Assembly: GCA_023435705.1 (NCBI GenBank) | Contig: JAEYRH010000003.1 | Coordinates: forward strand, 1 to 64,000 | DNA: 64,000 bases | From: Bacillota bacterium | Lineage (GTDB): Bacteria; Bacillota; Clostridia; Christensenellales; UMGS416 | Direction of reading: 5' to 3' | Part shown: positions 8,807-17,539 of the stretch, piece after piece | Numbering within the stretch: the first letter of the stretch is position 1 | Layout: each line of letters opens with the position of its first letter | Made by a program: the position numbers and the translations under genes | The notes under the pieces: generated by a model | What the model was told of the DNA's origin: nothing | Seen by the model: the letters and a program-made list of their open reading frames with translations, nothing else | The model's database searches: none

Positions 8807-8952
8807 ATCGATTGATCCCTCCGGGAGGGGTGATTACAAATATTACTACTTATTCTATATATCGTAGTATAACTATTTTCCTTAACAAGAAAATACAAAA
8901 TATTGTATAAAATTTTTCTATTCCAGTGTGAGCGTTGAGACATTATGTCCCG

Positions 8953-9420
8953 TTACTTTGAATGGTTTGTCAGGAATTGAAGGACTTCGTGAATGTCCGG
9001 CAACTGTCCTGAAGGGTAAACTTTAATCCATTCTACTATCCCTTGCTCGTTAATAATAATGTTTACTCTTTCGGATACTCCCTCTGTTTCATTGAAAATT
9101 CCATAGTCTCGGGCAATTTTCCCATGCGGCCAGAAATCAGACGGAAGGCTTACCTTGTCAATCCGAAGAGCAGCTGCCCAAATCTCTTTACAGGGCTGGG
9201 GATCCACACTGAAACCAAGCGGAACCGTGTTCAGATTTTGGAACTTGTCCCAATTCACTTCCAGTGAACGCATCTGATCTGTGCATACCGGTGTCCAAGC
9301 CAATGGATGCCAGGAAAGAAGCACTTTTTTCCCTTTGAAAGCAGAAAGGATCACGTTGTTGTCTTTATGGTCTATTGTCTGAAATTCAGGTGCAATCGCA
9401 CCGACGGCAATTGGCATCAT
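8953..9420 (-). CDS. peroxiredoxin, AhpC/TSA family
   Basis: The 155-residue thioredoxin-fold protein reduces peroxides. The peroxidatic cysteine is Cys46 in HPLAWTPVCTDQ, a variant of PxxxTxxC. A second cysteine is visible in DPQPCKEIW, so a resolving role is possible but unproven. The conserved arginine-region motif GVSERVNIIINEQG follows. Length fits the small AhpE/BCP-like classes. GGAGGC just upstream supports the ATG at 9420; the next codon is also ATG. A Fur-family regulator is nearby, but control by it is only a guess. Confidence 0.85.
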   Translation of the reverse strand: MMPIAVGAIAPEFQTIDHKDNNVILSAFKGKKVLLSWHPLAWTPVCTDQMRSLEVNWDKFQNLNTVPLGFSVDPQPCKEIWAAALRIDKVSLPSDFWPHGKIARDYGIFNETEGVSERVNIIINEQGIVEWIKVYPSGQLPDIHEVLQFLTNHSK

Positions 9421-9512
9421 CTTATGCCTCCATTCACTGTCATCAGATTACCCAAAAGACTTCGTTTTATGAGTCGCCGTTTGTCCTGAAATTGATGCTC
9501 GGTTATCAAGAA

Positions 9513-9549
9513 CATACCCCTCCGCCCAGTAAGGGGGGAGGGGTATGTG
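9513..9549. repeat. GC-rich inverted repeat between the peroxiredoxin and CoA-ligase genes
   Basis: A perfect 12-bp arm ACATACCCCTCC (9513-9524) pairs with GGAGGGGTATGT (9538-9549). It lies downstream of the minus-strand CoA ligase gene, where it could stop transcription, but no T run follows. Its CCCCTCC arms resemble the repeats in the pyr-car operon. Confidence 0.65.
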
Positions 9550-9573
9550 TGGCTGCAAGGAATAAAATCAGGG

Positions 9574-11811
9574 TCAACTCCTTGTCCAATACTCCACAAA
9601 CCTGTCCAGGCTCCGGATGGCAGAGCGGATGTCGGAATAGACCGGCAGGCCATTTTCCTCCAGATGCTGCACCATGCCCTGATAATGCTGCCCGGCGTTT
9701 ACGGAGACCACGATGGGTTTGTGGTATTTCCGGGCAGCTTTTACCATCAGCGGTGCGATTGCATCCTCATCCAGGCAGTTGTCATTCAGGGTTTTCAGGT
9801 TCTCTATGTGTGGCACAATTGCCACAAACAGGCAGTCCACACCGGGGTCCTGGAGCACCGCCTCGATAAATTGCACATACAGCGTGTCGTTGGTCATCGG
9901 TGTGAGGTCAAGGAAAGACGTGTTGGTGTCCACCAACCCGTGCACGTTGAGCTTCCTTAGTTCTTCTGCTGTTTCCGGCTGAAGCGTGGCCTGCGTCAGG
10001 CAATTCAGTAGATCGGCACCCATGGTTGCGTCCAGCCCGGCGTTCACCACGCCGGCAACCCTGCGGCCCTGTGGCTTGGTTTTATTCAGCAGGGAGAATG
10101 ACTTCATTGAGTTGTAGAAGTCATCCAGCTCCTCCAGCAGCACGCAGCCGGCCTGCTCGCAGGCAGCGCGGAACACGTCATAGCTGCCGGACATCGATGC
10201 CGTGTGCGAGATGGCGGCCTTCATACCGGCCTCCGTCCTGCCGGATTTGTAGACGAGGATCGGCTTTTTGGACCCGGAGGCAACATCAAAGAACTGGCGG
10301 CCCTCGCCGGCGTTGATGCCCTCCATATACATGGCCATCACGTCCACATTGGGGTCAGTCTCGAAATGGCTGATGAGATCGGGCACATTCACATCCACCT
10401 TGTTGCCGAAGCTTACAATGGTGCGGAAGATGCGGGAGAACTGCGCGCGCTCGATGCTGGTCACACCCATCGCGCCGCTCTGGGTGAAAAGAGCGCAGTT
10501 GCTCTCCGGCCCCCAGGCGATGTGCAGGCGCTTCTCCTCGATGAACAGTGTGTTCACACCGGGGTTGCCACTGCCCGGTGCGTAAAACACGCCCATGCAG
10601 TTGGGGCCGATCAGGCGGGCGCCCTTGGGTTTGTTGGCTGTGACGGCCTGGGCAAACTCGCTGTATTTGATGTCTGCCGGGATGCCGGATATGATCACGG
10701 CGGCCTTGTCTTCCGGCAGGGTCTTGATGAAGTCCAGTGTGTATTTGGCCGGAGCGGAATAAACCACCAGGTCGTAGTGATCCGGGATCTCATCCAGGCT
10801 CTTGTAGAGCGGATAAGTCACGCCGTTCAGCTCCGTCTGGCCTCCCTTGGGGTTCACCAGATAAAGATCCTTGCGGCCAAACTCATGAAACAGCGTGGCG
10901 ATGATGCGGGCCATGCTGTATTTGTTCAGGTCTGTGGAGACACCCAGTACTGCCACGCCCTGCGGCGCGAAAAAGCCTTTCAGGTTGCCGGCGTTGGGGG
11001 CTTGCGCGGCCAGTGCTTCGCTCTTTGCGCACTGGAACTCGGCGTATCCATCCACAGCCAGGAAACGCCCGTCCTCTGAAAACACCAGCGGGTTCAGGTC
11101 CATCACATCCAGGTGGAAACGGGGCCGCTTGGGCGACAGGAAGGAGTAACAATACCCCAGGTCGCTCACAGCGCTCAGGGCCCGGGCCATCATATCCAGA
11201 TACTCCGGGTGGCCGGTCTCCTCAAACTTGTGGCGGATCTTCAGCGAATGAGTGAGCGCCTGAGCATCCGGATAGCTCACCGGCGCCAGCATCAGGTTTG
11301 CCTGGTCGTAATACTTGGCGAAAAACTCCGCGTCGTCGCCACCTTTGGTGAGCGTGAGCACCGGTCCAAAAGCCGGGTCAGACTTCAGGCCCAGCATGAT
11401 CTCGTTGCCCAGCGCCTGTGTGAACTTCACGAACTCTACGATCAGAAAGCCGTCGATGACGGGCTTGTTGTCCTCCGGGAAATGGGAGAGCACCTCTTCA
11501 CGCATGTTGTGCATTACATAGCGCACAAACAGCGGATCCAGGTTGGTCACCTTTTTCACACCGCCGTAGCGTTGGTTGTGGGCCATGCTGCGCGACACGG
11601 TCTTCACGATCAGATCGCTGCCGGCAAATCGGCCCAGCACCGACTGGTTCACGTCGTTGATATCGCGGATGAAAACATGCTTCGGCACCGAAAGGCCAAT
11701 GGCTTCCAGCACACTGTAAACCTCGTGCTCATGGAGCGTGCTCCTGCCGTCGGTCTGTGCATGCTCAAAAATGGCATCAATTCTTTGGGTAGCAGCGTTG
11801 CTCAATGGCAT
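9574..11811 (-). CDS. ADP-forming acyl-CoA (acetyl-CoA) synthetase, beta-alpha fused
   Basis: This 745-residue enzyme fits the ADP-forming acetyl-CoA synthetase family, which converts acyl-CoA plus ADP and phosphate to acid plus ATP in fermenters. The order is unusual: the ATP-grasp (beta) part comes first (about 1-240; IVKTVSR, GGVKKV, VEFVKFTQALGNEIMLGLK). The CoA-binding Rossmann part follows (from about 280; GVAVLGVSTDLNKYS), then the ligase part with the phospho-histidine motif AAISHTASMSG. Most fused members have alpha first. It overlaps nothing and ends a short operon begun by the Fur-family gene. The acyl substrate cannot be told. Confidence 0.82.
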   Translation of the reverse strand: MPLSNAATQRIDAIFEHAQTDGRSTLHEHEVYSVLEAIGLSVPKHVFIRDINDVNQSVLGRFAGSDLIVKTVSRSMAHNQRYGGVKKVTNLDPLFVRYVMHNMREEVLSHFPEDNKPVIDGFLIVEFVKFTQALGNEIMLGLKSDPAFGPVLTLTKGGDDAEFFAKYYDQANLMLAPVSYPDAQALTHSLKIRHKFEETGHPEYLDMMARALSAVSDLGYCYSFLSPKRPRFHLDVMDLNPLVFSEDGRFLAVDGYAEFQCAKSEALAAQAPNAGNLKGFFAPQGVAVLGVSTDLNKYSMARIIATLFHEFGRKDLYLVNPKGGQTELNGVTYPLYKSLDEIPDHYDLVVYSAPAKYTLDFIKTLPEDKAAVIISGIPADIKYSEFAQAVTANKPKGARLIGPNCMGVFYAPGSGNPGVNTLFIEEKRLHIAWGPESNCALFTQSGAMGVTSIERAQFSRIFRTIVSFGNKVDVNVPDLISHFETDPNVDVMAMYMEGINAGEGRQFFDVASGSKKPILVYKSGRTEAGMKAAISHTASMSGSYDVFRAACEQAGCVLLEELDDFYNSMKSFSLLNKTKPQGRRVAGVVNAGLDATMGADLLNCLTQATLQPETAEELRKLNVHGLVDTNTSFLDLTPMTNDTLYVQFIEAVLQDPGVDCLFVAIVPHIENLKTLNDNCLDEDAIAPLMVKAARKYHKPIVVSVNAGQHYQGMVQHLEENGLPVYSDIRSAIRSLDRFVEYWTRS

Positions 11812-12264
11812 CTATCGGGCCTCCGTGGTTTCTTTGGGTTGGTGGTTCGCGCGGCAATTGCCGCACAAGCCTGTGAGTGTGATGTGATGATCTGAGACCA
11901 GAAAGCCGTATTTGTCCAGCACTGCTTTTTCCATGCCCTCCATCATATCCTCATGGAGCTCCAGCACAGTGCCACAACCGGTGCACTGCATATGGGCATG
12001 GCTATGGCAGCCTTCGTCATCCTGGCTATACTCATACACATTGCTCTGGCCGGGGATGTGGGCTTGTTTGAGATAGCCCATTTCCAGCAGCAGCTGCACG
12101 GTGCGATAGACCGTTGCGATTCCAATGTCGCTCCGGTTCAATTCGCGGTGCAGCTCCTCAGCCGTGAAATGGCCTGGCATTGCCGCGGCTGCTTTCAACA
12201 CCGTGAGCCGCTGGTTGGTCATCCGGTATCCTTTTTCTTTCAATTCCGATTCAAATGAGTCCAT
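11812..12264 (-). CDS. Fur/PerR-family metal-dependent repressor
   Basis: This 150-residue regulator has the Fur winged helix (RMTNQRLTVLKAAA, IGIATVYRTVQLLLEMG) and a C-terminal metal domain with HSHAHMQCTGCG and LCGNC. The two Cys pairs form the structural zinc site. Whether it senses iron, peroxide or zinc cannot be told. I chose the ATG at 12264 because the candidate -10 (12300-12305) lies between it and the in-frame TTG at 12318. No strong ribosome binding site is seen. It abuts the CoA ligase gene, so both are probably one transcript. Confidence 0.88.
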   Translation of the reverse strand: MDSFESELKEKGYRMTNQRLTVLKAAAAMPGHFTAEELHRELNRSDIGIATVYRTVQLLLEMGYLKQAHIPGQSNVYEYSQDDEGCHSHAHMQCTGCGTVLELHEDMMEGMEKAVLDKYGFLVSDHHITLTGLCGNCRANHQPKETTEAR

Positions 12265-12299
12265 GAATTCAGTTACCAAGCCTTTTTGGGATATATTCA

Positions 12300-12328
12300 A
12301 GTATACCGTTGTTCGCAAGCGGGCGCAA
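12300..12328 (-). promoter_or_regulatory. promoter of the Fur-family gene
   Basis: On the minus strand TTGCGC (12328-12323) is followed after 17 bases by TATACT (12305-12300). Confidence 0.65.
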
Positions 12329-12334
12329 GGGCAC

Positions 12335-12350
12335 TAGGCAAAAGTGCCTA
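12335..12350. promoter_or_regulatory. palindromic candidate operator in the divergent region
   Basis: The perfect inverted repeat TAGGCA-N4-TGCCTA sits seven bases upstream of the -35 of the Fur-family gene and 37 bases before the -35 of the M1 peptidase. The bound regulator is unknown. Confidence 0.45.
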
Positions 12351-12387
12351 AATCCTTGGCATGTTTTCCTGTATAAACCAATCAGGG

Positions 12388-12416
12388 TTGAACCAATGGC
12401 CTATACATACTATAAT
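12388..12416 (+). promoter_or_regulatory. promoter of the M1 peptidase gene
   Basis: TTGAAC (12388-12393), a 17-base spacer and a perfect TATAAT (12411-12416). Confidence 0.75.
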
Positions 12417-12479
12417 AATTACAAATCGGCAGAATAAGTATGTATAGATAGCTTCCATCTTTGGCGAAGGAGTGTTTTG

Positions 12480-14096
12480 ATGGGTTGGTTCAAACGCAAC
12501 CTGTTTGTGATTTTGGTGGTCTCAGTGGCGTTGCTGGCTGTGGCAGCCCTCGTGCTGGAGCCGGTGCTCAGCCCGCGCCCTGTGCAGGAACCGCTTGCAA
12601 CGCAACCTTCCGCCACCCGGCAGGAGATCACCGGTGGTGAATTTCAAAACAATGCTTCCGGCAACAAAGAACCGGTGGAATCCTGGCCGGAATATGAAGG
12701 CAAACAATTCAGCCGGTATGATCTCACATTGGCGCTCGATCCGGTGGGCAAGACCCTCAGCGGCAAGCTGGAGTTTACCTATGTGAACACCGAGAACCAG
12801 CCGATGGACAGGCTCCATTTCCTGCTTTATCCCAACAGCTTCGCCAAGGAGTATTATGGCGTTTTTGAGCAGGATGATTTTGATAGTGCATATCCCAACG
12901 GCTTCTCTGCCGGCTCCATCCAAATCCTTTCAGTGGAGAGCCCAGACGGCAAGGTGCAGCACCTTGTGTCCGGTGAGCAGAACCAGGTGCTTGAGGTGCT
13001 GCTGGTGCGGCCCGTGCAGCCGGGAGAGACAGCCCGGCTCACCATACAGTATCATGTAACGGTGCCCAATTGCCTGGGCCGGTTCGGCTATGGCGACGAC
13101 ACAATGTCGTTGGTGAACTGTCATCCGATCCTCTCGGTGTTCGAAGATGGTTCTTGGCATGATTATCCTTACTACAACATGGGTGACCCCTTCTATTCGG
13201 AAACAGCTGACTACTATGCCACTATTACCGCGCCTGCGGGGTGGACCATCGCCGCAACCGGGGAGCTGACAAGACGGCAGGAAGGCGACAACGATGTGTG
13301 GACGGTCGCGGCACCGGGCCGCCGCGACTTCGGCTTTGTAGCCAGTGACCGTTTCGACGTGATGCAGCAGATGGCCGGTGACGTGCTGGTGCGGTCCTAC
13401 TACCTTAAGGAGCACAAAGGCTATGGCCGGCAGGCGCTGGACTGCGCCGTGGAATCCATTGAGCTGTATGAGAGCGTCTTCGGGGAATATCCCTACGGCG
13501 AGTTTGCCGTGGTGGAGGCGGACTTCTTCATTGGCGGCATGGAGTATCCCGGCATGGTGCTGATTGACCAGTCTCTTTATACCATTGGGCAAAACGTGGT
13601 GCTTGACCTTGTGGTCTCCCACGAGACCGCTCATCAATGGTGGTATTCCACTGTGGGCAATGACGAAGTGGCCGAGCCCTGGCTGGATGAGGGGCTCACG
13701 GAGTTTACCACACAGTATTTCTTTGAGAAGGAACGAGACAGCAACTACAATGATTTCTATCAGTATCAGATTGACTATTATGAGGGCCAGCGGGCAGGGC
13801 AGGAGGGGCAATACGCCGTGACGCTGCCGGCATCTTCCTTTGATGACGGGCTGACCTACTCGTCGTGGGTGTATGACCGCGCAGCCCAGATTTTGCACGA
13901 GCTGCGCTCGGAAGTGGGTGACGAGGCGTTTTTCGCCGGGTTACGCCGCTATTATGAGGAACACCGGTTAGGGATTGCAACGAGGGCCGACTTGGAGAAA
14001 GCAATGGAAAGCGTGACCGGGCGTGAGCTCACGCAATGGCTTGAGGAGCGGTTCAGCCAGACCAAAGGCGACAACACCAAAGAGACTGGAGAATAA
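12480..14096 (+). CDS. M1-family zinc aminopeptidase, membrane-anchored
   Basis: The 538-residue protein has an N-terminal membrane anchor (about residues 7-27, no lipobox) and an extracellular M1 domain. The zinc motif is HETAHQWW, with the third ligand Glu in WLDEGLTEF 18 residues on. The exopeptidase region GGMEYPGM is present as GAMEN-like. Such enzymes remove N-terminal residues from peptides. AAGGAG seven bases upstream of the ATG at 12480 decides the start over a TTG at 12477. The M23 peptidase follows within seven bases, so the two are probably co-transcribed surface enzymes. Confidence 0.88.
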   Translation: MGWFKRNLFVILVVSVALLAVAALVLEPVLSPRPVQEPLATQPSATRQEITGGEFQNNASGNKEPVESWPEYEGKQFSRYDLTLALDPVGKTLSGKLEFTYVNTENQPMDRLHFLLYPNSFAKEYYGVFEQDDFDSAYPNGFSAGSIQILSVESPDGKVQHLVSGEQNQVLEVLLVRPVQPGETARLTIQYHVTVPNCLGRFGYGDDTMSLVNCHPILSVFEDGSWHDYPYYNMGDPFYSETADYYATITAPAGWTIAATGELTRRQEGDNDVWTVAAPGRRDFGFVASDRFDVMQQMAGDVLVRSYYLKEHKGYGRQALDCAVESIELYESVFGEYPYGEFAVVEADFFIGGMEYPGMVLIDQSLYTIGQNVVLDLVVSHETAHQWWYSTVGNDEVAEPWLDEGLTEFTTQYFFEKERDSNYNDFYQYQIDYYEGQRAGQEGQYAVTLPASSFDDGLTYSSWVYDRAAQILHELRSEVGDEAFFAGLRRYYEEHRLGIATRADLEKAMESVTGRELTQWLEERFSQTKGDNTKETGE

Positions 14097-14102
14097 CAAC
14101 TT

Positions 14103-15704
14103 TTGCGCTTAAGAAAACGAGGCGGGATCAACGCCGTTGTCAACAGAACACTTCAAAGTGGAAGGCCTGTCCGGACGCTGTCCGGCCAGGGGGTTCAGCC
14201 TGCCCGCAGGCAGAGCATGGGCGCTCCAGCAGCTTTGCGCTCTGCTCAGCGGCCTGCTTTGACCACGGCGGGGCCTTCGGCAGCACTGGCTGGCAAGCCC
14301 CACCGGGGCATCAAGATGGCCAGCCCCATGCCGCTGTTGGTGATGGCAGCCACGGTGATCGTGGCTGCCGCGATGGTGCTTGGCGCGGTCTCACTGCTGG
14401 GTAAGCCCGCTCTGGCCCAGGGAGAGCTGATGTCTTTTGATGGCCGGCCCCTTTGCGTTGTGCGGGACCGCGCTGCAGCAGAAGAATCCCTAAAGAGAAT
14501 CCAGGATGAATTAAGGCAAAGCCATGGCATGGAGATCAGCCCCAACGGTGCGCTTTCCTTCACACCGGTTTCCTGCGACGCGCGCAACATACTGGACGGG
14601 CAGGCCGTGGAGCAGGCGCTGAAGGCCAACATTGACGCGAGGGTGGTGGCCACGGTGATCCTGGTGAATGACCGCCCCGCCGTGGCGCTTAAAAGCACGG
14701 AGGAAGCCCAGCAGGTATTGAGCACGGTGCTGGCTCCTTATCAGTCCGCACCGGCAAGCCGTCAGCGCACCGAGGTGGCCTTTGTGGAAAACGTGCGTGT
14801 GGAGCAGCAACCCATTGACTATAGCCTGGTGATGGGCCCGGACGATGCCGTGCGGGCGCTTACGCTGGGTTCTGCCGTAGAAGATAATTTCTACACCGTG
14901 GAAAGGGGCGACAGCCTGGCCCGCATCGCCAAGAAATTCCAGTTAAAAATGTCTGATTTGAAAAAGGCCAATCCCACTCTCTCCATCACAGAGATGCTGC
15001 AGCCCGGCGATATGCTGAATGCCGTGAAACCTGCCAATTGGGTCAATGTGCGCTACACCGAAACAGTGACGCGGCAGGAAGCGCTGCCCTTTGAAACCGT
15101 GGAGCAGACGGATGCCACGCTCTACACCACGCAGAAAGAGACCAAGCAGGAAGGCAAGGCAGGCAAGCGGGAGGTCGTGGCGAAGGTCACCTACATCAAC
15201 GGCATGGAGGCATCCAAGGTGATCGAAAGCCAGACCGTGCTGGAGGCGGCGCAGGACAAAATCGTGTTGCGCGGCACAAAGAAGGTGCCCACAAGCTCAG
15301 GCGGAGGCTCCTCTGCCAGCGGCAGCTACATCAAACCTCTCAAGTCTTATCGAGTTACCAGCCGGTATGGCCCCCGAAGCCTGCACGGCAGGAGTTATCA
15401 TTACGGATACGACCTAGCGGCGCCCACCGGCACACCGATCTATGCGACGGCGTCAGGCACCGTATCTTTCTCCGGATCTGCAACCGGCTATGGCCTGGTG
15501 GTTTATTTGGATCATGCTGGAGGCGTGCAGTCCCGTTACGGCCACTGTTCCAAGCTGCTTGTCAAGAAGGGCCAGAAGGTGACGAAGGGCCAGATCATCG
15601 CGCTGGTGGGCAGCACCGGCCAAAGCACCGGGCCGCACTTGCACTTTGAGTTCCGGCTCAATGGCGGGCATATAAGCCCAACGAAGTATGTGAAGCTGGA
15701 ATAA
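14103..15704 (+). CDS. cell-wall endopeptidase with LysM, G5 and M23 domains
   Basis: The 533-residue protein has a long basic cytoplasmic tail, one membrane helix (about 76-98), a LysM domain (about 258-305; FYTVERGDSLARIAKKF), a G5 domain (about 310-390) and a C-terminal M23 domain (about 415-530). Zinc-site motifs are HYGYD and HLHFEF. M23 enzymes cut peptidoglycan cross-bridges; LysM and G5 bind wall glycans. The start is uncertain: TTG at 14103 has GGAG 13 bases away, and an ATG at 14217 would shorten the tail. It may act in wall remodelling during growth or sporulation. Confidence 0.87.
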   Translation: MRLRKRGGINAVVNRTLQSGRPVRTLSGQGVQPARRQSMGAPAALRSAQRPALTTAGPSAALAGKPHRGIKMASPMPLLVMAATVIVAAAMVLGAVSLLGKPALAQGELMSFDGRPLCVVRDRAAAEESLKRIQDELRQSHGMEISPNGALSFTPVSCDARNILDGQAVEQALKANIDARVVATVILVNDRPAVALKSTEEAQQVLSTVLAPYQSAPASRQRTEVAFVENVRVEQQPIDYSLVMGPDDAVRALTLGSAVEDNFYTVERGDSLARIAKKFQLKMSDLKKANPTLSITEMLQPGDMLNAVKPANWVNVRYTETVTRQEALPFETVEQTDATLYTTQKETKQEGKAGKREVVAKVTYINGMEASKVIESQTVLEAAQDKIVLRGTKKVPTSSGGGSSASGSYIKPLKSYRVTSRYGPRSLHGRSYHYGYDLAAPTGTPIYATASGTVSFSGSATGYGLVVYLDHAGGVQSRYGHCSKLLVKKGQKVTKGQIIALVGSTGQSTGPHLHFEFRLNGGHISPTKYVKLE

Positions 15705-15718
15705 ATAACTATTATCAG

Positions 15719-15750
15719 AAACGGAGGGCTGGTTAAGCCATCCGTTTTGC
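15719..15750 (+). terminator. terminator of the M1-M23 operon
   Basis: AAACGGA (15719-15725) pairs with TCCGTTT (15741-15747), with a second stem GGCT/AGCC inside, followed by TTTTGC. Confidence 0.65.
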
Positions 15751-15786
15751 GTAACGGGCTAAATAGGGATCTGTTTCGTTGTCGAG

Positions 15787-16932
15787 TTACACGCCTGAAT
15801 TCTCTGCCAGTGCTTTCCTCACTCTGCTTTCATCCAGCTTTGATATGCACCCGTCATAGAGCACGGCCTCTGCTGCAATGGTGCCGGCAGCCTGCCCGCA
15901 GGCAAGCAGCATCGGCAGCTGCTCGGCGGTCAGGCTTTCTGCCCGTGCCAGCAGCAGGTTCTCCAGGTCGCGGCACATCAGGTTGCCCAGCGGCGTCACC
16001 AGCGGTTCGGCGGTGTTATCCGGGTTGATGTGCCGCAGCGCGGCGACATCCTCCAGCAGGCCGGAGTCCACCTCCACGGCGCTTTCAGGCCGTCTGCGGA
16101 TAGGCTGGGAGTGGGAAAGCACCAGCGCCTGGCCGGCAAAATGGATCAGATGGCAATTTTCATAGCCGGGCACGTTGCGCTGCAGGAAGCCGATGGCGGC
16201 CAATGCGTCGTTGCGGCACTTGAGCTCTGCCTTGGTGAAGCCCAAGGGACCGTCCGCCACGGGTACTCCGGCACCGGCCGCGTTCAAAATCGCCGTGCCA
16301 CCTCGCAGGCAGGGCACCAGCTCCGGGAACGCAAGCCCTGCGGGCAGCTCATCTGCGGCCTGTTCGGACTGGAATTGTGCGGTGTATTGGCTCAGCACCT
16401 CGTAGTCAAACACGCCGGCCACCCTGGTGTCGATGCCGCCCACGCGGGCCAGCAGCGTGATGGCTGTGCCTTCCGCATCAGGCCCACCGGAGCAGCCGGC
16501 AAGCCGGGTCAGCGCGCAATCTTGCGAAGCGTCCACATAACACCACGCCGAAAGCTTCACCCGGCCTTCAGGCCCGGCAAAAGACACGGACTTGATCTCC
16601 CCGACCCGGCTTTTCACCCGCATGGCTTTGGCACCCAGCAGCAGGTCCACACCGGCATCGTTGACCAACGCCTGAAAAACCCGTGCCAGCTCCTCCGGCT
16701 CATAGATGAGCCTGCCCCAGGCCCGCCGCGTGAGCTTGCGCAGGTGCTCCATCAAGGCCGGTTGGCCGTCGCCATGCCAGCAGTTCAACAGGCCGCACAC
16801 GGCGCTTCCGCCCACATCAAGCCCTTCATCTGCCAGCAGCACCGTGCCGGAATGCTCCGCCGCAGCCAGCGCCGCCGCGACGCCCTCAGGCCCCGCGCCA
16901 TAGACGATTACGTCATAATCGCGTTCTTTCAC
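15787..16932 (-). CDS. FAD-dependent oxidoreductase
   Basis: The 381-residue flavoprotein has an N-terminal Rossmann FAD site (DVIVYGAGPEGVAAALAAA) with the acidic end of the second strand in LLADEG. It resembles the FAD_oxidored group that includes xanthan-lyase-like and iron-sulfur-linked oxidoreductases, but no cysteine cluster is seen. The substrate is unknown. The GTG at 16932 has AAGGAG nine bases upstream; the frame extends to a TTG at 16992 with no site. It is a single minus gene converging on the M23 gene. Confidence 0.75.
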   Translation of the reverse strand: MKERDYDVIVYGAGPEGVAAALAAAEHSGTVLLADEGLDVGGSAVCGLLNCWHGDGQPALMEHLRKLTRRAWGRLIYEPEELARVFQALVNDAGVDLLLGAKAMRVKSRVGEIKSVSFAGPEGRVKLSAWCYVDASQDCALTRLAGCSGGPDAEGTAITLLARVGGIDTRVAGVFDYEVLSQYTAQFQSEQAADELPAGLAFPELVPCLRGGTAILNAAGAGVPVADGPLGFTKAELKCRNDALAAIGFLQRNVPGYENCHLIHFAGQALVLSHSQPIRRRPESAVEVDSGLLEDVAALRHINPDNTAEPLVTPLGNLMCRDLENLLLARAESLTAEQLPMLLACGQAAGTIAAEAVLYDGCISKLDESRVRKALAENSGV

Positions 16933-17019
16933 GGCTGTTGCTCCTTCACGCGCATATAACCAATTATAATACCTGGAAAAAGTTTCTATCAAGTAGAAAT
17001 GAGAGAGGATGGGTTTTTG

Positions 17020-17055
17020 TAGTCAAATAGTCAGCAGCGGGTAGTCAGTAGTTCG
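17020..17055. repeat. short TAGTCAGTAG-type repeat
   Basis: Copies of TAGTCA are crowded here, including GTAGTCAGTAG at 17041-17051. The same 11-mer occurs twice in inverse orientation before pyrB (57143-57153 and 57157-57167). Confidence 0.5.
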
Positions 17056-17059
17056 TTGT

Positions 17060-17539
17060 TTACCTCGCCAATACTTCCAGCGTGTTGTGGCACCACATGA
17101 TGTAGGCGTCTTCACCGTTGTCTTCATAGTAGTTTTTTCTGCGGCCAGCTACTTCGAAACCAAGGCTGGTGTAGAGGTTGATTGCCTTCCCGTTGGTCAC
17201 GCGCACTTCCAGTGTCATCTGGATGGCCTCGGCGGCGTGATAGGCAGCGCGCATGAGCTCGCGCATGACCCTGCGGCCGTAGCCCCTGCCCTGATACTCG
17301 GGGTGCACAGCGATGTTGTTCACATGGGCTTCGTCCACGATGATCCACATGCCGCCAAAACCTGCGATCACGCCGTCTTCCACCAGCACCACATAGCGGG
17401 CACAGAGATTCTTAAGCTCTGATACAAAGGATTCGCGAGACCATGGTCTTGGGAAACAGGCGGCTTCAATCTCCAGCACCCTGTCCAGATCAGATTCCAG
17501 CATCCTGCGCAGGATCACCTTGGGTTCGTCAACGGCCAT
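17060..17539 (-). CDS. rimI: ribosomal protein S18-alanine N-acetyltransferase RimI
   Basis: The 159-residue GNAT enzyme acetylates the N-terminal alanine of S18. The acetyl-CoA motif is seen in NNIAVHPEYQGRGYGRRVM, and the C-terminal GNAT motif in AINLYTSLGFEVAGRRKNYY is typical of RimI. The ATG at 17539 overlaps the end of tsaB by 11 bases and has GGAGGC upstream. The tsaE-tsaB-rimI order is common in Bacillota; tsaD, often next, is absent from this window. Confidence 0.9.
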   Translation of the reverse strand: MAVDEPKVILRRMLESDLDRVLEIEAACFPRPWSRESFVSELKNLCARYVVLVEDGVIAGFGGMWIIVDEAHVNNIAVHPEYQGRGYGRRVMRELMRAAYHAAEAIQMTLEVRVTNGKAINLYTSLGFEVAGRRKNYYEDNGEDAYIMWCHNTLEVLAR

